The notes under the pieces: model-generated
What the model was told of the DNA's origin: nothing
Seen by the model: only the letters and a program-made list of their open reading frames with translations
Database searches by the model: none
Shown: piece by piece, positions 53,298-62,161 of the stretch
Numbering within the stretch: the first letter of the stretch is position 1
Layout of the letters: every line of letters starts with the position of its first letter
Translations under genes and position numbers: made by a program
Origin: JBEBVQ01 sp037190845
Lineage (GTDB): Bacteria > Bacteroidota > Bacteroidia > Chitinophagales > Chitinophagaceae
Length of the DNA stretch: 64,000 nt
Direction: 5' to 3'
Assembly (NCBI GenBank): GCA_037190845.1
Contig: JBBCJI010000007.1
Coordinates: 124,001-188,000 of the forward strand

Positions 53298-55427
53298 TTA
53301 AAATTCGTAGCGTAGTATAACCTGCGTATTGAAACCCTGCTCCGGCAGATTGAGAATACGGTAACGACTCATATTGTTAAGATAGCGCGCATTCGTCAAA
53401 TTGCGCAACTGAACCAAAAGGGACAGTTTATGCTTACCGGTAGTGAATGTATTGCCAGCAGAAAAATGAAGCAGGAAATAGCCGTCTGTTTCCGGCTCAT
53501 TGGTGTCTACCCGGCGCTGCGCGGCAAAATACTGACCGGAAACGGCAAGAAACAAATCATGCAGCAATGGACGGAAAATTTTCGGTTTGTATTCTATTTC
53601 ATTGAGTGCCGAAAACGGAGGTGTGAACGGGAGCGGGACACGGGTGTCCAGATTCCTGTTCCATACATATTCAAAAGACAGGCGGTTGTTTAGCGAAGGT
53701 GTAATTTCAATATCAACATTGCTCTCAAACCCGGTAAATAATGCCTGTGCCTGTGTGTACAGATAGACCTGCCCGGCTTCCGGTAACGACGAAAATCTGG
53801 CCGAAGGCCGCAGATAAATATAATTGCTGAAATAATTCAGAAAAGGTGTTGCATCTACCTTTATCCGTCCTTTCTGAAAATAGAGGCCGGCATCCAGCAT
53901 ATACCCCCGCTCTGCCCGGAGGGATGAATCGCCCATTTCATGACGGAATGTGCCATGATGGACGCCATTCGCTGTCAGTTCCACCATAGCAGGGATCCGG
54001 TATGCCGATCCGGCATTGGCTTTCAGCTTCCATTGCTCCGCAATGGTCCAGGCGAGCCCCAGCGAGCCGGAGCCATTGACGTAATCACGCCTGATATACG
54101 GACTGCGCTGTTGTGCCCCTGTCTGTTCACCAGCTTCGTTATACAGGTATATATACGAGCGATCAGCTTTCTGATCCGCAGCATCTGCCCGTATGCCTCC
54201 GGAGATCAGAAAGCGATTGGTAAATCTATACTCTGAGAATACATATACACCTCCCTGCGTCACTTTATAAGCAGGTATCAGAAATTCATACCCGTCACGT
54301 ACATTTTCCTGATGCTGAACGGACACGCCGGTAATCACCTCCCATGCTTCTGTGGGATGGAATTTATAACGGACATTGCCCGTTAACGTATGCAGATCCA
54401 GTTGCAGGGCAAGATTCCCTTCAGGAGCAGGACCGTTCCCGTGCGCATGGGGCTGGGATAATTCCTGTCGCCGGTTGTGCTGGTAACCAAGATCCAACTC
54501 AAGTATATTCCGGTGAAAATGGAAATGTGTATTGGATACAGCCTTAAAATGGTTGATCATTTGCCGGGGCAGGCCAATGTTTCGGGGTTTGCCATCATCC
54601 GTAAGCTGGTACGCACGGGGAATGCCAAAAGCGCCGGTAAAGAAGCCTGCATCCTGATTATAATTGGACAAGTAAAGACTGCTATGCCCCCACTTCCTGC
54701 GGATACCGTTCAATACCGAAATGCTGCGTTCCTTCCCGGCCGTATTCTTCAGCCTGCGATTATATATCGGCAGCTTGTAGCTGTTGTAGGTAAACTCGTC
54801 AGCCGGCACACGATAACTACCATAATCCTGCCATGTGGCACGGACGATCGTATAAAAATCATTGGTATTCTGCTGCAAACGGACACTTGCGCTAAACAGG
54901 TCGTTGTTGGATTTATAATTCACCAGCGCCTCGCCACCAAATGTATTTTTCTCCGGGATCAGCGGCGGCAACACATTGATGACCCCGCCAATCCCATCCG
55001 ATCCATACAAAACAGAAACCGGCCCTTTGAGCACTTCCACCCGGTCCACATTAAACTGATCTATTTCCAGTCCATGATCAACACCCCATTGCTGCCCTTC
55101 CTGCTTGATCCCATACTCATTCACGATCACACGATTGAGGCTCAGCCCCCGGATCACGGGCTTGGAAATCCCGACCCCGGTATTGATCGAACTGATACCC
55201 GGCAGCTTCTCAAGTGTGTTAATAAAAGTATTACCCTGATTTTTGAGCAGTGCACTTTTGGTGAGGTAAATAAAATCCAGTGTATTGCCTACGGGCGCAG
55301 CAGACTTCCGGCCGGTGCGCACTTCCACCCCGTCCAGAGAAAAAGTGGTATCCTCAGTAATCTGAGCCCGTACATGAGCAAAGGGAAACGATACTGCTAC
55401 AAAAACAAGCCATAGCAACTGTTTCAT
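53298..55427 (-). CDS. TonB-dependent receptor, probable metal uptake
   Basis: This 709-residue receptor has a signal peptide (AHVRA, then QITED), no carboxypeptidase-like domain, a plug (~45-160) with ITFINTLEKLPGIS-like content (seen as NTLEKLPGISSINTG), GLSLNRVIVNEYGIKQEGQQ, then WGVDHGLEID and VLYGSDGIGGVINV, and a barrel ending in VILRYEF. The GQQWGVDHGLEID segment is typical of ZnuD/CirA-like metal receptors, and a loop near residue 330 contains SQPHAHGNGPAPEG. It is the last gene of a leftward operon, 5 nt after the DUF4625 lipoprotein. Zinc or another divalent metal is the probable ligand; this is inferred. Confidence 0.93.
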   Translation of the reverse strand: MKQLLWLVFVAVSFPFAHVRAQITEDTTFSLDGVEVRTGRKSAAPVGNTLDFIYLTKSALLKNQGNTFINTLEKLPGISSINTGVGISKPVIRGLSLNRVIVNEYGIKQEGQQWGVDHGLEIDQFNVDRVEVLKGPVSVLYGSDGIGGVINVLPPLIPEKNTFGGEALVNYKSNNDLFSASVRLQQNTNDFYTIVRATWQDYGSYRVPADEFTYNSYKLPIYNRRLKNTAGKERSISVLNGIRRKWGHSSLYLSNYNQDAGFFTGAFGIPRAYQLTDDGKPRNIGLPRQMINHFKAVSNTHFHFHRNILELDLGYQHNRRQELSQPHAHGNGPAPEGNLALQLDLHTLTGNVRYKFHPTEAWEVITGVSVQHQENVRDGYEFLIPAYKVTQGGVYVFSEYRFTNRFLISGGIRADAADQKADRSYIYLYNEAGEQTGAQQRSPYIRRDYVNGSGSLGLAWTIAEQWKLKANAGSAYRIPAMVELTANGVHHGTFRHEMGDSSLRAERGYMLDAGLYFQKGRIKVDATPFLNYFSNYIYLRPSARFSSLPEAGQVYLYTQAQALFTGFESNVDIEITPSLNNRLSFEYVWNRNLDTRVPLPFTPPFSALNEIEYKPKIFRPLLHDLFLAVSGQYFAAQRRVDTNEPETDGYFLLHFSAGNTFTTGKHKLSLLVQLRNLTNARYLNNMSRYRILNLPEQGFNTQVILRYEF

Positions 55428-55432
55428 CCGCC

Positions 55433-56251
55433 CTATTGAATAAACACTTTAAATGTTTGTACACCTGCATTATTCACTGCATCATAGGCTTTGACATAAA
55501 AGGTCGCAGAACCTTTTACCGCATACGCGGGGATGGTATAGGTAGTCTTCAGTTGATAGGCCACACCTGTACCAGCAGGAAATTGTTTCTGCTCCAGCTT
55601 GTATTCCCTGTCGTTGGCATCTGTATAGGTAAGCTCATATTTACCGTTATCAAGGGATTTATTATCTGTGATCCGGCTTTCGATATGCAACACACTGCCT
55701 GCAGCGATAGCAATAGAATCCCGTGACGGCTCTGTTATGCGGATCACCGGAGGCTCCGTATCATCCGGATTGAGCACTATAATATTATACTCTACAAAAT
55801 CGGCTTCATTACCCGTAGCATCCAATAGACGGATCATAAAATGATAATTACCGGCAGATGCATCTGCCGGCACTGGAATATCTTCCGTAATAATTGTATC
55901 CGTACCTGCTAAATCCACTGTTTTAGACAGCTTCCAGGGATTGGAGGCCGCCACAACACGTCCATGAGTATGGCAATCGAAATTGCTGTGTACATCAATT
56001 TTATATTGTGATAATACGCTGTTACTCTGAAAACGAATCTTCATTTGCAGCACTTCTCCCGTGGCTATCCTCAAAACATTATCATATGAAGCGCCGCACA
56101 GGGAAGCTGTAACAACAGATACAGACCGCTCGGTTACCGTGATGACCGGCCCACCAACACCCGGCGTATCGGGTTCAGGCTGATCATCCGGATCCTTACA
56201 ACTGCCCCAGAACACGGCAAACAGCAATATGATATACAGAGGATACTTCAT
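55433..56251 (-). CDS. DUF4625 lipoprotein
   Basis: This 272-residue lipoprotein has a lipobox (FWGSC, Cys18) followed by an acidic, Pro-rich tether. The rest matches two DUF4625-type beta-sandwich units: ~35-150, with the His/Cys-containing segment HSNFDCHTHGRV, and ~165-270, with PPVIRITEPSRDSI and FYVKAYDAVNNAGVQTF. DUF4625 proteins of Bacteroidota often stand next to TonB receptors, and the cluster of His and Cys residues would suit metal capture. It lies between the histidine-rich T9SS gene (84 nt upstream) and the TonB receptor (5 nt downstream). Confidence 0.9.
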   Translation of the reverse strand: MKYPLYIILLFAVFWGSCKDPDDQPEPDTPGVGGPVITVTERSVSVVTASLCGASYDNVLRIATGEVLQMKIRFQSNSVLSQYKIDVHSNFDCHTHGRVVAASNPWKLSKTVDLAGTDTIITEDIPVPADASAGNYHFMIRLLDATGNEADFVEYNIIVLNPDDTEPPVIRITEPSRDSIAIAAGSVLHIESRITDNKSLDNGKYELTYTDANDREYKLEQKQFPAGTGVAYQLKTTYTIPAYAVKGSATFYVKAYDAVNNAGVQTFKVFIQ

Positions 56252-56335
56252 GATTTATGGATTGCAAAGGTAATGTAAAAAGAATGCCCCTGCACTGTAA
56301 TGCGCAGCAGGAGCATTCCGGATTTGTCTGACTTA

Positions 56336-57265
56336 CTATATTTTAGAAATGCGTACTGCCAAAGCGCCGTAATCTGTACGTACCACCACATGATACAATC
56401 CGTTTTGCAGACGGGAAAGGTCAAGCGTTTCGGTATAGCTACCGGCAGATGCGGCTTCTTTAAAAACCGCCTGTACCGTACGACCTGCCATATCTACGAT
56501 ATCAATGTGCACATCGGAGCTCTTTTTCACTGTATAGGGAATCGTAATATTGGCCGCAGCAGGATTCGGATAAGGCGCCGCCACTGCCAGTGTTTTTCCC
56601 GAAACCAGCTTTATACCGGTATGATCATCTTCAAACTCCACAAGCGGATAAATAGCAAGATGCGTAGCCAGATTCAGGAAGCTCTGTGAATATACATCCG
56701 ACCAGTTGGCCGAACCATGCCCGTGTTCCTGGATCACATTCCTGCCGAACCTGGCAAGGTCAGCGCTGTTGCGGGAGCCATCGGGTGCATACAATACACC
56801 GATCGTGTCGCCTTCGTGTCCGCCGTGTGCATAGTCGCCCAGATCGAAGGAAACAAAAAAGCTGTCTTCCACATGTGCTTCGTCATGAAATAAGATAACA
56901 TTCGGCCCACCGCCAAGATCCAGGTCTCCGAAATCCATATGCCCGTCTTCCAGCTCTGATCCCGGCACCCCATCTGCATCCACTTCAAATATCCGGGCGG
57001 ACACTTCATTATCTGCATTGGTTACCGTACCTGTTACATGCACTACAACACCCAATACGTGTATATGATCATCTACATAATATTTTTCGGCAAACTGCTG
57101 CTGCTCGTGATGATTGTGCCCCAGAAAATACCCCCATTCGCCAGTACCCGTATATTTATCCGATACGAGCGTAAGACCGGCTGCATGGTTCTTCAATGTG
57201 TCTTCTGACGCCTGCACGGACATAGCCAGCCCGGCGGCACTCATTAAGGTCAATAGTTTTTTCAT
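56336..57265 (-). CDS. Histidine-rich secreted protein with T9SS type A sorting domain
   Basis: This 309-residue protein has a signal peptide (MKKLLTLMSAAGLAMSVQA, then SEDTL). The ~210-residue mature domain contains sixteen histidines, in clusters such as GHNHHE, DDHIHV, FHDEAH, YAHGGHEGD and QEHGHG, and many acidic residues, suggesting metal binding. The C-terminal ~80 residues, from VAAPYPNPAAANITIPY to ALAVRISKI, are a type A T9SS sorting domain, so the protein should reach the cell surface. It is the first gene of a leftward operon with the DUF4625 lipoprotein and TonB receptor. TTGCAA-containing sites lie 40-150 nt upstream of its start. Confidence 0.9.
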   Translation of the reverse strand: MKKLLTLMSAAGLAMSVQASEDTLKNHAAGLTLVSDKYTGTGEWGYFLGHNHHEQQQFAEKYYVDDHIHVLGVVVHVTGTVTNADNEVSARIFEVDADGVPGSELEDGHMDFGDLDLGGGPNVILFHDEAHVEDSFFVSFDLGDYAHGGHEGDTIGVLYAPDGSRNSADLARFGRNVIQEHGHGSANWSDVYSQSFLNLATHLAIYPLVEFEDDHTGIKLVSGKTLAVAAPYPNPAAANITIPYTVKKSSDVHIDIVDMAGRTVQAVFKEAASAGSYTETLDLSRLQNGLYHVVVRTDYGALAVRISKI

Positions 57266-57306
57266 GTTTGTGTGTTTTAATAAAACGGGATACGTTAGTG
57301 CAATTA

Positions 57307-57413
57307 TGTTGCAATATTAAACACATTTCTTCAAAAGAAACAATGTTGCAACAATTTTTCTGAAAAAAACTTCAGAAGAGGCACAAATATGTCAAACGTG
57401 CAAATTTTGCAAC
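57307..57413. promoter_or_regulatory. Three TTGCAA sites, one a TGTTGCAACA palindrome
   Basis: TGTTGCAA occurs at 57307-57314 and 57344-57351, the latter extended to the perfect palindrome TGTTGCAACA (57344-57353), and TTGCAAC recurs at 57407-57413. The sites lie 40-150 nt upstream of the His-rich secreted protein start. Such spacing suits a repressor operator, possibly for a Fur/Zur-type regulator, but the match to any known Zur box is not established. Confidence 0.45.
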
Positions 57414-57516
57414 CTGCTCTTACCCAAACACATTAAAACAAAGTATAACTTTATTGCACGGATTTCATTCTCTTTATATTAGGATGCACATTTGAGCAAT
57501 TTTTTTTAATTTTTTG

Positions 57517-57546
57517 TTGGTATTTCGGAAAACTCCTTTACCTTTG
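57517..57546 (+). promoter_or_regulatory. rpsL promoter of Bacteroidota type
   Basis: TTG (57517-57519) and TACCTTTG (57539-57546) are 19 bases apart and match the TTTG/TAnnTTTG pattern. The expected transcript start is ~28 nt before the rpsL ATG. Confidence 0.65.
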
Positions 57547-57580
57547 CAGTCCAAAATTCAAAATACATTAACGGTAAGTA

Positions 57581-57961
57581 ATGCCTACTATTCAACAATT
57601 AGTTCGTAAGGGTCGCCAGCAAATCCGCGCCAAATCCAAATCTCCGGCGCTGGACGATTGCCCGCAACGCCGCGGCGTATGCACCCGTGTATACACCACC
57701 ACTCCTAAAAAACCAAACTCTGCCCTGCGTAAGGTAGCCAAGGTACGTCTGACCAACAAGCAGGAAGTGATCGCATACATCCCGGGTGAAGGCCACAACC
57801 TTCAGGAGCACAGTATCGTGCTGATCCGCGGTGGTCGTGTGAAAGATCTGCCGGGTGTTCGTTATCACATTGTTCGTGGCGCGCTGGATACAGCCGGGGT
57901 AAAAGACCGGAAACAGAGCCGTTCCAAATATGGTACGAAGAGAGAAAAAGCAAAAAAATAA
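57581..57961 (+). CDS. rpsL: 30S ribosomal protein S12
   Basis: This 126-residue protein is ribosomal S12, a decoding-centre component of the small subunit. It begins MPTIQQLVRKGRQ, with the universally conserved core TTPKKPNSALRKVAKVRLTN; the streptomycin-related Lys in TTPKKPNSA is the wild type. The second conserved loop is GRVKDLPGVRYHIVRG. Length matches bacterial S12. The gene has its own promoter and is followed after 33 nt by rpsG. Confidence 0.99.
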   Translation: MPTIQQLVRKGRQQIRAKSKSPALDDCPQRRGVCTRVYTTTPKKPNSALRKVAKVRLTNKQEVIAYIPGEGHNLQEHSIVLIRGGRVKDLPGVRYHIVRGALDTAGVKDRKQSRSKYGTKREKAKK

Positions 57962-57994
57962 TCTTTAATTAAGTCATAAAGCCCGTCATTTAAG

Positions 57995-58462
57995 ATGAGA
58001 AAGGCACAAGCCAAAAAGCTTCCGTTAGCGCCGGATCCGAAATTTAATGATAAGCAGGTTACACGTTTTGTAAACTGCCTGATGTGGGGAGGAAACAAAA
58101 CCACCGTATTAAGCGCATTTTACACCGCACTGGATAAGGTAAGCCAGACAACCGGAGAAGACGGATACGAGGTGTGGAAACGTGCACTCACGAACGTCAC
58201 ACCTGCGGTAGAAGTACGCAGTCGCCGTATCGGGGGCGCTACCTTCCAGATACCAACAGAAGTACGTCCTGATCGCAAAATATCGCTCAGCATGAAATGG
58301 CTGATCCGCTACAGCCGTGAACGCAACGGTAAAACCATTGCCGATAAGCTGGCCAATGAAATCGTGGCAGCCAGCAAAGGTGAAGGTGGCGCTTTCAAAA
58401 AGAAAGAAGACACCCATCGTATGGCTGAAGCAAACAAAGCGTTTTCACACTTCAGAATATAA
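57995..58462 (+). CDS. rpsG: 30S ribosomal protein S7
   Basis: This 155-residue protein is ribosomal S7, which starts assembly of the 30S head. It begins MRKAQAKKLPLAPDPKFND, contains the RNA-binding segment EVRSRRIGGATFQIP and PTEVRP, and ends with MAEANKAFSHFRI. It follows rpsL by 33 nt in the usual str-operon order. A strong terminator 30 nt beyond its stop closes the transcript; fusA, which normally comes next, is absent. Confidence 0.99.
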   Translation: MRKAQAKKLPLAPDPKFNDKQVTRFVNCLMWGGNKTTVLSAFYTALDKVSQTTGEDGYEVWKRALTNVTPAVEVRSRRIGGATFQIPTEVRPDRKISLSMKWLIRYSRERNGKTIADKLANEIVAASKGEGGAFKKKEDTHRMAEANKAFSHFRI

Positions 58463-58491
58463 ATTCTACACACGCAATAACGTACATGTAA

Positions 58492-58524
58492 GAGGCTGTC
58501 CCGAAAGTGACAGCCTCATTTTTT
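58492..58524 (+). terminator. Rho-independent terminator of rpsL-rpsG
   Basis: GAGGCTGTC (58492-58500) and GACAGCCTC (58509-58517) form a perfect 9-bp stem with the loop CCGAAAGT, followed by ATTTTTTA. It lies 30 nt after the rpsG stop. Confidence 0.93.
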
Positions 58525-58809
58525 ATCGATTAGTACGCGTATACTGTATGCGCTAAGCAGCCATGCCCTGTTGGGGCATGTATGTGGCGTAACAATACTT
58601 TAATGAGCATCCGGGGATGGCTGTCTGATGCCCCCACCTTTGTATTGACCAATAATATGATCTATATTCAATGAGTCGACTACTTCATTGACCAGACAAA
58701 AGGAGAATCATCAACCTCACCAAAAAATATCTTCAGGAAACAAAGCCGGACTGTTGGCCGGAAGTGTCTTAAACCATATGTTTGACATAGTTATGCAGTA
58801 CCTACGAAG

Positions 58810-59130
58810 CTGAGTTCGGGATAAGCACTCTATACCTGTTTACATGTGATTCAAGGAAGAGCGATCCTATTTTCGCGTACACGAAACGGGCAGATACCCC
58901 TCACGTTCTCCCCGTCAAGGGGAGACGACCACGTTATTCCCTCCCGGAAGTAATAGCTTGGAATGGGTAGCAGCGGCCTGTTTGGAATGGCATGCTATAC
59001 TTATACAGGCCCCTGGACCAACAAGGGCGTATACAAACACTGTCAAACGATGCACAGACAAAGCAGAACGGACTGATCGTCTCCCCTTGACGGGGAGACA
59101 GAGAGGAATGTACCTTTATCCCGAACTCAG
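58810..59130. repeat. ~320-bp unit bounded by inverted repeats
   Basis: CTGAGTTCGGGATA (58810-58823) is exactly complementary to TATCCCGAACTCAG (59117-59130). Inside, two copies of a TCTCCCC-rich hairpin sequence (about 58908-58928 and 59077-59099) lie in opposite orientation. The unit carries no coding frame of its own and resembles a small non-autonomous repeat element. Confidence 0.7.
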
Positions 59131-59188
59131 GTTATACGAGATATGTTCTTTACCAGAGATTTTCCGATACCTTGTTAGGAAACACCCT

Positions 59189-62086
59189 CTATCGGAGCAA
59201 TGTCACATTTCCCTGATATTTTTCCGCAACCCCGTTTGCAAAAGCAGCTTCAATCATATACACGTATACACCCTGCGGCTGCAGCTCATCATTAAACCGG
59301 CCGTCCCATCCGCGACCATCCGGTTTTGTGGTTTCGAACAAAAGCTGCCCCCAGCGGTTAAATATCTGCATCCTGAAAGATGTCAGCGCACGTGACAATA
59401 ATGACCTGGGGAAAAAATAATCGTTATACCCGTCCCCATTTGGCGTAAAGACATTGGGAATATCTATGTAACAAGATTTCCGCGCCAGTATACTATCTGT
59501 AGTACTACATCCGCTGATCGTAACCGTAGCGTGATAGTTGCCCGGTTCCGTAATATAAATACTGCTGCCGGTTTCGCCGGTGCTCCATAACCAGGCTGCA
59601 CCGGGTGTCACTCCGTTCCGGGCATCTGCAATAAGAACCGGTTCACCACCGGGACAGATAGCTGTATCCTCACCGATATTCAGCACCGGATAGGGGTAGA
59701 TAGTCAGATCCAGAACAGCGCTGTCATCAGGACAGACGCGATAATACCCCTTGATTTGCACCAGGAATGTACCGGCTTCATCATACAGGTAAGTCACCGT
59801 GTCCCCGGCAGTAAAAGGCACACCATCACCGAATGTCCAGGTGAGGCTATCCAGACCTTCTGTAGTATAATTTGCCAGCAATCGTATACGGCTGCCGGCA
59901 CATAATGCAGTATCAAGCGCCGTCAGCGTAAGCTCCGGTGACGGATCAACCGATACTGTAACCGTATCACTAAGCGTACAATTATTCACTGTATAGACGG
60001 TAACATGATAAGTACCGGATTCTGTGACCAAATAATCAGGCGCTGTGCTTCCGTTCTGCCACAGATAGGTGGTGAAGTTACCCGGCGGCTGCGGCACCAA
60101 AGTATAGTTTACATCCACGCAGAACAGGGTGTCCTCCCCTATCGAAACACTATCAACCGTCACCAATACCGTATCCATGAACGGACACCCTGCTGCCGTA
60201 ACCGCAGATACATAATACTCGCCGGGGGTCGTCACTGTGATTGCAGCCGTAGTATCGCCGGTAGACCATTGATAAGAAGGATATCCAGGAGGCAATGATA
60301 ATGTAAGATTGAATGCAGCGTCACAAAGAATGGTGTCCCGTAATACCGGAAAAGTATCAAGCAATACATGTACTGTATCAGACAATGTACATCCGTATAT
60401 CGTCTCTACCGACACATAATACCGGCCAGACTGCAACACATTAAACACCGGAGTCGTAGCGCCATCCTGCCATTGATAAGTATTATACTTACCCGGAGGG
60501 AAGGGAGATAATGATAGTGACTGACCAGGGCAAATGACCGTATCAGGCCCTAATGTCATCGTATCCAGGAATACATGTGCAGTATCACGTACGACACACC
60601 CAAGATTGGTAGTCGCCCTCACATGATAAGTCCCGACACCGGGTACGGTGACCGATGGCGTGGTTGCACCATTGTACCACAGAATGTTTGAATACCCCGT
60701 TCCAATATCAAAAGTAACCGGAGAATTCGTCACGCATATAAAAGTGTCACGCAAACCCAAAGATGCATGTAGTCCATCCGGAAGATCAAACAACACACTA
60801 CCGGGTTGCCCGGGCTGCGATTCATGCGTTGTATTATAGCAAGGACTTAATGGATTCAATACTACGCCAGCTGTCCCGCCAGCAACAGCCGCAGCTACCG
60901 ATACGGGAAGCGTGGGTGTTGACAGCCAGATCACCCCGCCGCCCCCGCCGCCTGCGGGACCATGACAATAAGTAGCAAACGTAATATTATTTGTCGATCC
61001 ACCGGCTCCACCGGATGCGCTCAGCTGTAGCTGCCCGTCGTACCGGTCGCATACGATATAAATACTCCCGCCGCCCCCGCCGCCGGAAGTACCTTCGTCT
61101 GCAACCGGGATTAATACAGCCTGACCATTGGAACGTATAAAATGATTGTTACCACGAATAGCCCGGGCTTTAATAATAATAATCCCGCCGCCGTTCCCTC
61201 CGGGGTATACGTCCCGCCCATTATCACGTTGCGGGCCACCGCCGCCACCGCCCATAAATATCCGGTCGGCGGCAGCTGGTAACGCAGTTCCCCCCAAAGC
61301 TGCATAATCACCGGCAGAACCACAACCCGTGTACTGATTACCTCCTTTTCCACCACCCCCATAATTCCCACCGCCACCAGCGCCACTATTTCCAGAGCTG
61401 GCTCCGCCACCGCCATTCGCCAGCTTACCACGACCATACCACTGATTCGGCACATAATGAGCCACACCTTCACCTTTTAATCCCTCAGACGGCGTTGCCT
61501 GATAATAAGTGTTATTATTACAGATAAACCCGTTAGAAAATGTATGAGCGCCGCGAAAACCGTTATGACTTACATCTATATCCGCATTCAGAATTAATGT
61601 ATCCCTTACCTCAAAGACCAGTATACCTCCGATCCCACCTGGCCCCCATGGTGTACAGGTAAGCGTTGATACAACCGTCGCATTGCCGGAATATACCGGT
61701 ATCTTAACAAGCTGCACACTATCTTCAGGATTAAACTCATGACAAAGTGGATTGGTGAAAACTACCGTGTCCTGACGAATAGCACTCACTTCTGTAAGTT
61801 CATAATAACCCGCATTATTCATTGCCGTAATCGTACCATAATCCGAAGTATTGGCTGTATTGATCGAAACACCTTTCATCTGAATGATCAACACGCGATC
61901 TCCCGGCGCAAATATGCCCGGCGCTACCCGCGCTTCCTCTCTGGTATTGTTAATGTAGGTTACTTTGGCATATTGGTTAATAACGCCAGAAATATTTGTC
62001 TGACCATATACAGAACCGGTCAGTAAAAAAGCAATACAGGAAAAACATGCAAATATGCACCTAAAATCACATGCAAATAGTTTCAT
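59189..62086 (-). CDS. Large glycine-rich surface protein with T9SS type B sorting domain
   Basis: This 965-residue secreted protein starts at ATG 62086 (a TTG upstream is rejected) with a signal peptide ending GSVYG. Residues ~25-210 are beta-rich; ~215-400 are glycine-rich with runs such as GGGGASSGNSGAGGGG, AGGGGNYGGGGKGG and MGGGGGGPQ. Residues ~440-760 are four tandem ~80-residue Ig-like repeats with a shared YQWSTGDTT/YLWQNGSTA-type core and GCxxxDTVxV ends. A PKD-like unit with TWTFGDG follows. The last ~90 residues from PNVFTPNGDGYNDYFFP to EKYQGNVTLLR are the T9SS type B/gliding-motility sorting domain. It is probably an adhesin or surface-polymer protein. Confidence 0.93.
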   Translation of the reverse strand: MKLFACDFRCIFACFSCIAFLLTGSVYGQTNISGVINQYAKVTYINNTREEARVAPGIFAPGDRVLIIQMKGVSINTANTSDYGTITAMNNAGYYELTEVSAIRQDTVVFTNPLCHEFNPEDSVQLVKIPVYSGNATVVSTLTCTPWGPGGIGGILVFEVRDTLILNADIDVSHNGFRGAHTFSNGFICNNNTYYQATPSEGLKGEGVAHYVPNQWYGRGKLANGGGGASSGNSGAGGGGNYGGGGKGGNQYTGCGSAGDYAALGGTALPAAADRIFMGGGGGGPQRDNGRDVYPGGNGGGIIIIKARAIRGNNHFIRSNGQAVLIPVADEGTSGGGGGGSIYIVCDRYDGQLQLSASGGAGGSTNNITFATYCHGPAGGGGGGVIWLSTPTLPVSVAAAVAGGTAGVVLNPLSPCYNTTHESQPGQPGSVLFDLPDGLHASLGLRDTFICVTNSPVTFDIGTGYSNILWYNGATTPSVTVPGVGTYHVRATTNLGCVVRDTAHVFLDTMTLGPDTVICPGQSLSLSPFPPGKYNTYQWQDGATTPVFNVLQSGRYYVSVETIYGCTLSDTVHVLLDTFPVLRDTILCDAAFNLTLSLPPGYPSYQWSTGDTTAAITVTTPGEYYVSAVTAAGCPFMDTVLVTVDSVSIGEDTLFCVDVNYTLVPQPPGNFTTYLWQNGSTAPDYLVTESGTYHVTVYTVNNCTLSDTVTVSVDPSPELTLTALDTALCAGSRIRLLANYTTEGLDSLTWTFGDGVPFTAGDTVTYLYDEAGTFLVQIKGYYRVCPDDSAVLDLTIYPYPVLNIGEDTAICPGGEPVLIADARNGVTPGAAWLWSTGETGSSIYITEPGNYHATVTISGCSTTDSILARKSCYIDIPNVFTPNGDGYNDYFFPRSLLSRALTSFRMQIFNRWGQLLFETTKPDGRGWDGRFNDELQPQGVYVYMIEAAFANGVAEKYQGNVTLLR

Positions 62087-62161
62087 TAAGTGAAAATACA
62101 ACTATATACCCTATATGCAACACAGCTGGCAAAAGTACCGTATTTCTACTCTATTGTAAGC

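Larger units (their letters stand above)
57266..57580. other. Divergent regulatory stretch between the His-rich operon and rpsL
   Basis: No gene is seen in these 315 bases. They hold the candidate TTGCAA operator sites (57307-57413) on the side of the leftward His-rich operon, and the rpsL promoter (57517-57546) on the right. The rest is AT-rich with an extended A/T-tract region near 57491-57515. Confidence 0.7.
58463..59188. other. Gene-free stretch with nested inverted repeats
   Basis: No gene is supported in these ~725 bases; the open frame at 58958-59395 reads through repeats and the end of the opposite gene. The stretch holds the rpsG terminator (58492-58524), a small hairpin CATGCCC/GGGCATG (58562-58580), and an inverted-repeat unit from 58810 to 59130 with inner CTCCCCGTCAAGGGGAG hairpins. 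The rest (58590-58800) shows nothing recognisable. Confidence 0.65.

Noticed and set aside
54477..55415. A 312-codon open frame opposite the TonB receptor
   Set aside because: Antisense to a strong TonB receptor, with no domain, signal or promoter of its own.
58958..59395. A 145-codon open frame in the repeat-rich gap
   Set aside because: It crosses an inverted-repeat unit and then runs antisense through the end of the T9SS type B gene, and shows no protein features.
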